DNA of 7,763 nucleotides from Spirochaetia bacterium. Lineage in GTDB: Bacteria > Spirochaetota > Spirochaetia > Sphaerochaetales > Sphaerochaetaceae. The stretch covers positions 1 to 7,763 of the forward strand of contig CAAGIP010000139.1 in the NCBI GenBank assembly GCA_900769955.1, in the 5' to 3' direction. Shown here piece by piece: positions 1 to 6,491 of the stretch. Position 1 is the stretch's first letter. Each line of letters begins with the position of its first letter. The translations under genes and the position numbers were made by a program. The notes beneath the pieces were generated by a model. The model searched no databases, had not been told where the DNA came from, and saw nothing but the letters and a program-made list of their open reading frames with translations.

Positions 1-833
1 AGGGCCTGGGCAAAGGCAATCGATGCAACCATGTGATAGATCGGTGTCTTCTCCATGTGGACGCCGTTATCGCTGAAGCAGAACCTGACTTCATGCATCA
101 CCCTGCCGTAGGCAGTGTCAAACCACTCCTTTGCTTCCTTAAACTCAGGGAACATGATGGCGATCTGTAAAAGCGCGCTGGTTTCCATACTGAGCCAGTT
201 GGATGACCTGTCATGGTTTGAATAGTGTCCCATTAAAAAGAGTGCATGGTCCCTGATGCCAAGCAGGAACGAGGAAAGATCCTCAGGTGTCCATACATCG
301 GAGTGGCGGAAGATCTCGAAAACGGGAAGCCAGGTGGTGTATACCCTGATTCCCGTCTCGATCGTCCTCCATGCGGTTCCGGGGAACGGCTGCTTCGGGA
401 CGAAGGTGAAGTCCTTTATGAACTCGTCCGCAGGCCATGCCTCACGGAATGAGTGCATCTGGGATAAAAACTCCCTCGTGTACTTCTCATCCTTCGTCAG
501 GGCATATGCCCTGGCCAGCGGCTGCCAGTAAATTGTACGGAAAAGCGACCAGCTCCACTCGTTGTCCCGGCTGGTTTCCGTCGTTGGATTGAACATCCAG
601 TCGATCGGTCCATTGAACTTGTGACCGAATATGTCGTGGTTCATCACCTTTTCGGCATCAGAGATGATTTCATCGTCCTTAAGCTTTTCGGCATCGTTAA
701 TGGAGAAAAGATAAACAGGGTTCTTCCTGTCCCTGTAGTAACTCACAAGCTTTTCACCTGTCAGCGCCCCTAAAGCCTTCAGTGATGGATTCTCCGCGTC
801 AAGAAGAGGGATCAGTTTTTCCGTATAATTCAT
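1..833 (-). CDS. Heparinase II/III-family polysaccharide lyase, N-terminal part (runs off the left edge)
   Basis: I translated this by hand from the minus strand. It stays open for 277 codons from the ATG at 833 to the window edge, so the C-terminal sheet domain is missing. A GAGG ribosome site (844-841) lies 7 bases before the ATG. The visible part fits the alpha/alpha toroid of heparinase II/III-type lyases (PL12/15/17/21 group). It has a FNGPIDWMFNPT stretch near residues 73-84, NEWSWSLFR at 91-99, GTAWRTIETGIR at 152-163, NWLSMET at 212-218 and an HMEKTPIYH motif at 259-267. Asn212 and Tyr266 match the expected catalytic Asn and Tyr; their 54-residue spacing equals that of heparinase III (Asn240/Tyr294, from memory). 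Such enzymes cleave uronic-acid linkages by beta-elimination, leaving a 4,5-unsaturated uronate. There is no signal peptide, so it probably works in the cytoplasm on imported oligosaccharides. The substrate cannot be told from this part, and a non-lyase family member is possible. Confidence 0.82.
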   Translation of the reverse strand, partial: MNYTEKLIPLLDAENPSLKALGALTGEKLVSYYRDRKNPVYLFSINDAEKLKDDEIISDAEKVMNHDIFGHKFNGPIDWMFNPTTETSRDNEWSWSLFRTIYWQPLARAYALTKDEKYTREFLSQMHSFREAWPADEFIKDFTFVPKQPFPGTAWRTIETGIRVYTTWLPVFEIFRHSDVWTPEDLSSFLLGIRDHALFLMGHYSNHDRSSNWLSMETSALLQIAIMFPEFKEAKEWFDTAYGRVMHEVRFCFSDNGVHMEKTPIYHMVASIAFAQA

Positions 834-866
834 TGTCAGACCTCGTTTCATTATTGGTTTACCGCA

Positions 867-896
867 GTCAGGACAGCCTGATTGGACTGTCCTGAC
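867..896 (-). promoter_or_regulatory. Intercistronic hairpin between the binding-protein and lyase genes
   Basis: A perfect 10-base inverted repeat (GTCAGGACAG / CTGTCCTGAC) flanks a 10-base loop. Beyond one A:G mismatch, two further pairs extend the stem to 864-899. It lies 18 bases past the binding-protein stop codon. On the minus strand no run of T follows it (the next bases are GGTAAACCAATAATG), so it is not a standard intrinsic terminator. By analogy with hairpins downstream of malE and similar genes, it probably protects the upstream mRNA from 3' exonucleases or partly stops transcription. Either would give more binding protein than lyase. That role is inference. Confidence 0.6.
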
Positions 897-917
897 GGCT
901 TTGATCATGTGATCAGG

Positions 918-2468
918 TTACTTTGCGAGATATGCTTCGTAAGCCTTCTGGTAGATGGCCTTTGCCTCTTCAAGACCGAATGCCTTCAGCTGATCCTGAT
1001 ATTCCTTAAAGGACTTCTCATTGAGATCGAGCGCACCGGTGATGAACTTTGTCTCCATCTCTTCAGCGAAGGTGTTGACCTTGTTGATGATGGAAGCGAC
1101 CTTTGAGCCATCCTCTGAAGGAATGGTCACAGGAGGAAGCATGTACTTGCCGTAGTCAGTCTGAGCCCAGAGTGAAAGTGCTGCAGCCTGCTCCGGTGTG
1201 TCATAGTACTGCTCGAGATATCTCGGATCCTGGATCATGGCACCGTTGACTGAGCATCTCATGTACTTGGACATGACGTCATCCTTGTTCTGGTTGACGA
1301 AGTCGGTGTATGTGGGATAACCGCCAATCATCTCGTATGTGACGCCTTCGATACCGAAGTTCGCAAGGAGGTGACCCTCTTCACCGTAAGCATAGTCAAG
1401 GAGTCTTGCGGCAGCTTCAACGTTTTTGCAGCTTGTCGTGATGGCAGCGGCTGAGGAAGCGGTTGTGTCGAATACGGTGTTCATCTTTGCGAACTTGGAG
1501 TTTGTACCCTTGACGGTCGTGAAAGGCTTGGCTGATGAGATCTCAACACCTTCCATGGACTTTACTGCGGATGCGATGAGGGATCCGGGGTTGTAACCGA
1601 TGGCGATCTTGCCGCTGAGGAACATGGAGTTCATGCCGTTCTTGTTGACGGACATGTAGTCGTTGTCAAGAAGACCTTCAGCATAGATCTTTCTGAGGAA
1701 TGCGAGGTAGTCGTATCTGTTCTGCTCGAGGTAGCCGTGCTTTACGACGCCGTCTTCAACATACCAGCTGTCCCATGAATCGAATGCGGGTGCGAAGACT
1801 CTGTTGATGTGGTCGGGTCTGACTGACATCGGGATGTCGACAACTCCTGCCTTCTTGATTGTGACGAGCACGTCATAGAGTTCATCGGCTGTCTCGGGAG
1901 GATTGTCAAACCCGAGGGACTTCAGGATGTCCATTCTGTAGATCGTGCCTTCGGAGAAGAGGAGACCGTTGTTGTTGTAGTCATAACCTCTGAAGAACGG
2001 GAAGCAGTAGTATGTGCCGTCATCTGTGGAGCACTCCTTTGCAATATCGGGATGCTCTGCGAGGTACTTCGTGATGTTCGGGCAGTACTTCTCGAATATG
2101 TCATTGAGCGGGATGATGAAACCATCATCGATTGCGCTCTTGGGACCGCCTGCGTAGGAAGCCCACTTGTACTCGACGATGTCGGGAAGATCGCTGGATA
2201 CCTGGAGGATCGAGAACTGCTCGCTGAGGATCTTGTTCTCTGCTGAAACGTTGGTGAACTCGATGTCCGTGTTGGTTCTCTTCATCACTTCCTGCCAGTA
2301 GGGAAGTTCCGAAAAGTCATTTGCGTTCTTGATCTTGGTGCTCATCGGTGCCCAGTAAGTGAGCTTGTCGGGAGCGCCTGAAGACGCTGATGTTTCCTTG
2401 GAAGCCTGAGCGAACAGAGGGGATGCCAGCATCAGGACTGCAAGAGCGATAAGTAATGCTTTTTTCAT
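918..2468 (-). CDS. Extracellular solute-binding protein of a CUT1-type sugar ABC transporter (LipO/YtcQ-like)
   Basis: This 516-residue protein should capture oligosaccharides in the periplasm and deliver them to the two permeases encoded upstream. Residues 1-22 form a classic signal peptide: the positive start MKK, a hydrophobic core, then SPLFAQA with likely cleavage after Ala22 (or Ala20). There is no lipobox cysteine, so the mature protein is probably soluble and periplasmic, as in a diderm. Family features include the LPDIVEYKW segment (residues 94-102), the YRMDILKSLGFDNPPETADEL hinge region (177-197) and a GIEGVTYE stretch near the C-terminal third. The length fits the large LipO/YtcQ type (about 500-550). 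The start is fixed by an AGGAG site 8 bases before the ATG; this site directly follows the stop of the preceding dehydrogenase gene. The binding protein is fifth or sixth in transcription order rather than next to its permeases, which is less common. The ligand is unknown. Confidence 0.93.
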   Translation of the reverse strand: MKKALLIALAVLMLASPLFAQASKETSASSGAPDKLTYWAPMSTKIKNANDFSELPYWQEVMKRTNTDIEFTNVSAENKILSEQFSILQVSSDLPDIVEYKWASYAGGPKSAIDDGFIIPLNDIFEKYCPNITKYLAEHPDIAKECSTDDGTYYCFPFFRGYDYNNNGLLFSEGTIYRMDILKSLGFDNPPETADELYDVLVTIKKAGVVDIPMSVRPDHINRVFAPAFDSWDSWYVEDGVVKHGYLEQNRYDYLAFLRKIYAEGLLDNDYMSVNKNGMNSMFLSGKIAIGYNPGSLIASAVKSMEGVEISSAKPFTTVKGTNSKFAKMNTVFDTTASSAAAITTSCKNVEAAARLLDYAYGEEGHLLANFGIEGVTYEMIGGYPTYTDFVNQNKDDVMSKYMRCSVNGAMIQDPRYLEQYYDTPEQAAALSLWAQTDYGKYMLPPVTIPSEDGSKVASIINKVNTFAEEMETKFITGALDLNEKSFKEYQDQLKAFGLEEAKAIYQKAYEAYLAK

Positions 2469-2470
2469 GT

Positions 2471-2485
2471 TTTTATCTCCTTTTA
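2471..2485 (-). promoter_or_regulatory. Strong ribosome binding site of the binding-protein gene, overlapping the upstream stop codon region
   Basis: On the minus strand the upstream TAA runs straight into AAGGAGAT, followed by an 8-base spacer to ATG. It is the strongest ribosome site in the operon, which suits a binding protein needed in excess, and its position allows re-initiation by ribosomes ending on the dehydrogenase gene. Confidence 0.7.
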
Positions 2486-3613
2486 AGATATACAGATTTC
2501 AGTTTTCCAGGACCTGTAAGCCTCCTGAAGGGCGCTTCCCAGTCCCGGGAGGGTGTAATAGACACTGCCCTTATCGTCAGTCTTTTCAACTGCCGATGAG
2601 GAAAGGTCCTTCACACCCATGCTCTGGGCAAGCAGGACCGCATGGGTGTGCTCACGGGAAGTTTTAAGCGTGCATACGGGAGTCCTTCCCTCTTCCACGC
2701 ATCTGACTGCCTCCCAGAGCTTCTCAAGACGTTCCCCTTTGTCCAGGGCTGTGTAATCGATGGTTCTTCCATCGTCCGTGTGTCCGATGAAACCTTTCTC
2801 ATTCTCTTCAATGCAGCCGCCGTCAAATTCATAGACGCTGTAAGGCCCGACCTTCACTTCATCCACCGCATGGGATGCGTAGTAGTAAAGCTCAGTGCCC
2901 TCGGCGGTCGTGAACTTAAGGATCGCTGTATCCGAATTCGTGATCGTGGGACGGACCCTTATGAGGGAACCTTCACACTTAACGCTTTCACCGCTCTCAT
3001 CCATGCTTCTGCCAAGCAGGAAGACCATGTTCTGGTACTGATGGGCACATGCATTTGTGAATGGTGAGTCGTAAACCTTCTCACCGTGGCAGAGCAGCGC
3101 GCCTGCCCAGGCTGAGCGGCTGTAGTAGATGTCGTTTCGTCTCATGAGACGGATGGTCTTAAACCTTACGGGTTTCCCGTAAACACCGGACAGGATGTCC
3201 TTCTTCATGGCAAGCACGTCATTGGAGAAACAGAGCTGGTAGCCAACGGCGACGAAAAGTCCCGTCTCACGGCTCTTTGCCTCCATCCTGTCAAACTGTG
3301 CCTCATCAAAACATACGGGCTTCTCAGTAAGCACATTGCTCCCGTTCTCAAGGGCAAGCATCACATATGGATAGTGGGTGTGGATCGGGGATGAGATCAC
3401 GGTGAGGTCAGCCTTTTCAGATGCAAAGAACTCCTCAGGCGATGAGTACACGGGAATCCCCTTCTTCACCACTTCCCCATAAAGAGGACTTTTTCCAGCA
3501 AACGGATCAGCTATGGCCACGAGATGGGATGAAAGGACATCCCTTGTGAGATACTCCTTTACATAGTTCTCCCCATAGCCGCCCATGCCGCAAAGCAAAA
3601 CTCTTACAGCCAC
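2483..3613 (-). CDS. Gfo/Idh/MocA-family NAD(P)-dependent oxidoreductase
   Basis: This 376-residue cytoplasmic protein has the usual two-domain form: an N-terminal Rossmann fold (about 1-125) and an alpha/beta catalytic domain (about 126-360). The dinucleotide motif is GMGGYG at 9-14, an acidic residue after beta-2 sits in AIADP (Asp36), and the family EKP motif is at 97-99 with Lys98 as the expected catalytic lysine. The usual Asp-x3-His catalytic pair appears as Asn187-x3-His191 (NACAH). The family oxidises or reduces sugar or cyclitol hydroxyls, often at C3, with NAD(H) or NADP(H). The start is GTG: GGAG lies 7 bases before it and the upstream stop TGA sits between them, leaving a 4-base gap and suggesting translational coupling. 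It probably handles a sugar released from the imported oligosaccharide, together with the isomerase-like and flavin enzymes. The exact substrate cannot be read from sequence. Confidence 0.92.
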   Translation of the reverse strand: MAVRVLLCGMGGYGENYVKEYLTRDVLSSHLVAIADPFAGKSPLYGEVVKKGIPVYSSPEEFFASEKADLTVISSPIHTHYPYVMLALENGSNVLTEKPVCFDEAQFDRMEAKSRETGLFVAVGYQLCFSNDVLAMKKDILSGVYGKPVRFKTIRLMRRNDIYYSRSAWAGALLCHGEKVYDSPFTNACAHQYQNMVFLLGRSMDESGESVKCEGSLIRVRPTITNSDTAILKFTTAEGTELYYYASHAVDEVKVGPYSVYEFDGGCIEENEKGFIGHTDDGRTIDYTALDKGERLEKLWEAVRCVEEGRTPVCTLKTSREHTHAVLLAQSMGVKDLSSSAVEKTDDKGSVYYTLPGLGSALQEAYRSWKTEICIS

Positions 3614-3628
3614 TTCGTCACTCCGTGA
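3614..3628 (-). promoter_or_regulatory. Coupled ribosome site that sets the GTG start of the Gfo/Idh/MocA gene
   Basis: The minus strand reads GGAG, then TGA (stop of the flavoprotein gene), then CGAA, then GTG. The spacing is 7 bases. No ATG upstream in frame competes, and the first ATG inside the gene is at codon 10 within the cofactor motif, so GTG is the right start. Confidence 0.65.
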
Positions 3629-4844
3629 ATGCCGCTTTCAGGATACCCCTGGCGTCAACTTCAAGTGCCTTGGTCGGGCACACCTGGAAACAGTAACCGC
3701 AACCGATGCAGTTATCTGTCTTCTGAGCCTTCTTCCCGTCCAGCGCGATACCTTTGTACCAGCACACATCCTCGCATCTGCCGCAGCCGATGCACTTATC
3801 CTGATCGACTTTTCTCAGACGGTAAGCCTCTCCGAGCCTGTTCTGTCTCTCCTTGGCAAAGTCATCACTCATGTTGAAGAGCTTGAGGGCTTCTCCCTGA
3901 AGCTCCTTCACAGAAGCCAACCCGTTTGCATCCATCCAGTCGGAGCACTGCTTCATGAGGCGTGCGCACTGCTTTATGCCGCCGGAACAGGCAAGTGCTC
4001 CCAGCTGAACCATCTCGGCACCTGCCATGATGTACCTCAGTGCCTGGTCATAGGAGAAGACACCGCCGCCCGCATACATCGGTATCGTTATGCCGCGGGA
4101 GCGTGCATCCGCGATCTCAAAGCACACCAGCGGATTTGCCTGAGTGCCGCCGTAACCGGCACCGGGACGTGCCTCGGTGGTCTTCCAGTCAAGGTCAAAG
4201 TAAAAGGCCTTCCATCTGGCGGTGGGACCGACTGCATCGGCGCCTGCCGCGACTGCATGGCGGATCGATGTAAGGCAGTCGATGTCCTCAACGGCAAGCT
4301 TTACCATTACGGGAACGCCCGGAACGGCAGCCTTGATCATCCTCGTGCATGTTTCGACAAGCTGGTAGTAGTTGAACTGCCTGTCGGAAGCGGTGGCGAC
4401 ACCGGGAGTGTTGAAGTGAAGCTCGATGGCATCCGCGCCTGCATTCACGACTTCCTTAGCCTCGGTCACCCATCTCTTCTTCCAGTCAGGGTATTTCTCG
4501 ATATCATGATAGTGTCCCACGGAAGCCCAGAGCTTCGTGTCGGGATACATGTCACGGCGCGCCCTCTTAACTTCCTCGCAGTATTCATCAAGGGATGAAA
4601 TCTTATCGGGACACTGGTTCCCTACCGCATGGGAATGAAATGCGGGCTGTCCCTTGGTTACGGCATCAAAGCCGGGATAGAAGAAACCGCCTCCGCCCAT
4701 TCCGTGACCGAAGTTGCGCATCGTGATGGCACCCGGCCTGCAGGCAGAACTTTTGATTACGTTGTCGGCACCCCTCGTCGCGGGACTTGAGGCGATTACG
4801 AACGGATTGATCATGTCAAAACATTCAACATGCATGTCAGCCAT
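3618..4844 (-). CDS. PreA/dihydroorotate-dehydrogenase-like FMN protein with C-terminal 2x[4Fe-4S] ferredoxin domain
   Basis: This 408-residue cytoplasmic flavoenzyme has the size and domain order of PreA, the catalytic subunit of bacterial NAD-dependent dihydropyrimidine dehydrogenase. An FMN-binding TIM barrel occupies about 1-310, with IKSS at 30-33, VKLAVED at 181-187 and the phosphate-binding YAGGGVFS at 257-264. The tail carries two ferredoxin motifs: Cys351/354/357/361 (last Cys followed by Trp) and Cys379/382/385/389 (followed by Pro). These relatives reduce or oxidise a C-C bond next to a carbonyl. In PreA and class 1 dihydroorotate dehydrogenases the active-site loop reads N-x-S-C-P; here the matching place reads NTP (145-147), so Thr146 appears to replace the catalytic Cys. 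No PreT-like partner or pyrimidine gene is in view. AAAGGAG lies 7 bases before the ATG, inside the end of the isomerase gene, from which it is separated by 2 bases. The fold is certain; the substrate is probably a sugar derivative, by context only. Confidence 0.88.
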   Translation of the reverse strand: MADMHVECFDMINPFVIASSPATRGADNVIKSSACRPGAITMRNFGHGMGGGGFFYPGFDAVTKGQPAFHSHAVGNQCPDKISSLDEYCEEVKRARRDMYPDTKLWASVGHYHDIEKYPDWKKRWVTEAKEVVNAGADAIELHFNTPGVATASDRQFNYYQLVETCTRMIKAAVPGVPVMVKLAVEDIDCLTSIRHAVAAGADAVGPTARWKAFYFDLDWKTTEARPGAGYGGTQANPLVCFEIADARSRGITIPMYAGGGVFSYDQALRYIMAGAEMVQLGALACSGGIKQCARLMKQCSDWMDANGLASVKELQGEALKLFNMSDDFAKERQNRLGEAYRLRKVDQDKCIGCGRCEDVCWYKGIALDGKKAQKTDNCIGCGYCFQVCPTKALEVDARGILKAAFTE

Positions 4845-4846
4845 AT

Positions 4847-5593
4847 TCAGACTCCTTTCAGCAGCTCCTTCAGAACTGCAGCATCTTCAATGAACTGCTC
4901 TTCAGAGTCTCCCTTCACGAACTCAAGAAGAGCGTAATAATCCTTCTTTGCATCCGCCACTGAAAAGTACTTCTTCCAGTGGTCGGTTCCTTCCTCAAGA
5001 GGCCTTCTTCCGCTTTCGTCCCAGTAGTAAACATGGAAGTACGAAAGGAAGGGAAGTACCATCTCAAGTCCCTCACACCGACTGGCAAATGAGAGCGCCT
5101 GCGTGGGCTGCCAGAGTGTCCTTAAGAAGGGACTTGAAACGGACTTCAGCACATCAAGACCTGAGAGGTTCTCATCAGTCAGAGTGTTCTTATGCCACTC
5201 AAGGTTCAGCACGATGCCGTAACCTTCAGCGGTTCTCACGGCACATGAAAGCTCATCAAGAAGGGCTTTCCTTTCCTCAGGAGTAAGTGCTGAGGAAGGC
5301 CTGCTTCCGGCCCAGATCCTGACCTGGGATGCGCCAAGGGCTGCGGCCGTGTCGAGGCTTTCACGGATGTCCATGCCTTCACCGAGACGGTAGTAGGAAC
5401 CGTAGCCTGCAACCGTCAGACCGCTTTCACGGGTAAGATTCCCCACCCTTTGAGCAAAGGCTTCATCGCCTTTGGGAAGGTGGTGGTTCTCGCTCCACTC
5501 AATGGCGGACAGTCCTGCCCTGAGAGCCAGGGCAATGACCTCCTCCACCGGCTTTGCCTTGAATGTCACGCTCACGAGTCCGGGTATGATCAT
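4847..5593 (-). CDS. TIM-barrel sugar phosphate isomerase/epimerase-like protein (xylose isomerase-like fold)
   Basis: This 248-residue cytoplasmic protein is slightly short for the family (usually 250-300). Barrel strands and end-of-strand residues can be followed: SAIEWSE (29-35), VAGYGSYY (61-68), ASQVRIWAG (88-96), VLNLEWH (128-134), TLWQPTQ (159-165), FHVYYWD (186-192) and ALLEFVKGD (221-229). The four expected metal ligands fall at Glu132, Gln162, His187 and Glu224. The second is usually Asp, so the metal site is altered or belongs to a subfamily that uses Gln. Relatives isomerise or epimerise sugars, dehydrate keto-inositols, or act on 3-keto-glycosides. The gene sits 2 bases after the permease gene and 2 bases before the flavoprotein gene, so the group is co-translated. 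AAAGGG lies 6 bases before the ATG. The name describes the fold; the reaction is unknown. Confidence 0.85.
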   Translation of the reverse strand: MIIPGLVSVTFKAKPVEEVIALALRAGLSAIEWSENHHLPKGDEAFAQRVGNLTRESGLTVAGYGSYYRLGEGMDIRESLDTAAALGASQVRIWAGSRPSSALTPEERKALLDELSCAVRTAEGYGIVLNLEWHKNTLTDENLSGLDVLKSVSSPFLRTLWQPTQALSFASRCEGLEMVLPFLSYFHVYYWDESGRRPLEEGTDHWKKYFSVADAKKDYYALLEFVKGDSEEQFIEDAAVLKELLKGV

Positions 5594-5595
5594 AC

Positions 5596-6474
5596 TCAGC
5601 CCTTTACCGCGCCGACCATGACGCCCTTGACGAAGTACTTCTGAAGCAGAGGATAAATGAGGAGGATGGGAAGCGTTGCCACAACGATTGTAGCGTACTT
5701 CACTGAGTCAGAAGAGAGTGCCAGGGCCTCAATTGAGCCGGATGACATTGTGGAAGTATCGTCCTGAACAAGGATCGTGCGGAGGATGAGCTGTAAGGGA
5801 TACATGCTCTTCTTCCTGAGGTAGATCATTGCAGGGAACCATGAATTCCAGTGGGAAACCGCATAGTAAAGCGTTATTACCGCGATCGATGCCTTGGTTA
5901 CGGGAACCATGATGTATGTGAGGATCGTCACATGTCCCGCACCGTCAATCATTGCGGATTCAGGCAGTGACTCGGGAACAGAAGCCATGGCGGTTCTGAG
6001 CACCACAAGGTTGAAGGTGTTGACCGCACTTGGCAGGATCAGGGCCCAGCGGCTGCCGACAAGGTGGAGCTTGTCAACAATGATGTAAGTCGGGATCGTA
6101 CCGCCCTGGAAGTACATCGTGAAGACGATCATCAGGGTAAAGAACTTGATGAACATCGGTCCCTTCCTGGAAAGGACGTATGCAGAGATTATCGTGAGCA
6201 CCAGATTGAGGGATGTACCTACTATCACGACGAAAAGGGTGTTCATGTAACCTGTTATGATGCTCTTGTCCTGGAACACCATCTGATAGCTGTAAAGCGT
6301 CGGCTTGATAGGATGCCAGTAGATTCCCGAGTGCTTCATTACCTCGAACGGGTCTGAGAACGATGCGAATACGATGCTCATCAGGGGGATGACGACCGCA
6401 AGGGACAATAGCAGTGTCACGACGACAACCACTGCGTGGAAAACCTGTTCACCTGCCGTATATTTGACTTTCAT
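5596..6474 (-). CDS. Sugar ABC transporter permease, LplC/YtcP type (MalG-like position)
   Basis: This 292-residue inner-membrane protein has six likely membrane segments (about 13-35, 77-100, 108-128, 142-162, 183-205 and 262-280). The cytoplasmic EAA loop is clear, with SLPESAMIDGAG at 169-180 followed by the VPVTKASI segment; this loop docks the ATPase. The YFVKGVMVGAVKG end is typical of LplC/YtcP permeases of the CUT1 family. It pairs with the permease encoded just upstream, and the binding protein encoded further down the operon supplies substrate. A GGGAGGA ribosome site lies 9 bases before the ATG in the 17-base gap. An earlier ATG in the leader hits a stop after three codons and is not the start. 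Confidence 0.95.
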   Translation of the reverse strand: MKVKYTAGEQVFHAVVVVVTLLLSLAVVIPLMSIVFASFSDPFEVMKHSGIYWHPIKPTLYSYQMVFQDKSIITGYMNTLFVVIVGTSLNLVLTIISAYVLSRKGPMFIKFFTLMIVFTMYFQGGTIPTYIIVDKLHLVGSRWALILPSAVNTFNLVVLRTAMASVPESLPESAMIDGAGHVTILTYIMVPVTKASIAVITLYYAVSHWNSWFPAMIYLRKKSMYPLQLILRTILVQDDTSTMSSGSIEALALSSDSVKYATIVVATLPILLIYPLLQKYFVKGVMVGAVKG

Positions 6475-6491
6475 TTATGCATTCCTCCCAA

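Noticed and set aside
256..531. Plus-strand open frames within 246-531
   Set aside because: They overlap the heparinase-family gene on the opposite strand, which has continuous family motifs through the same bases.
864..899. Hairpin as an intrinsic terminator of the operon
   Set aside because: No T run follows on the minus strand, and a gene in the same direction with a good ribosome site starts about 30 bases later.
902..915. Two TGATCA copies in tandem (TGATCA-TG-TGATCA)
   Set aside because: Short self-complementary hexamers at the end of a gene; nothing suggests a function, and chance is enough.
2642..3067. Plus-strand open frame of 141 codons
   Set aside because: It is antisense to the Gfo/Idh/MocA gene, with no family features and no separate promoter or ribosome site.
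3585..4598. Long plus-strand open frame (337 codons) opposite the flavoprotein gene
   Set aside because: It lies almost fully antisense to a gene with clear FMN and ferredoxin motifs, its product resembles no family I know, and it has no convincing ribosome site. It follows from the base composition of the real gene.
3618..4844. Naming the flavoprotein preA or pyrD
   Set aside because: The likely catalytic Cys is replaced by Thr, no PreT partner or pyrimidine genes are present, and the context is carbohydrate use, so a pathway name would mislead.
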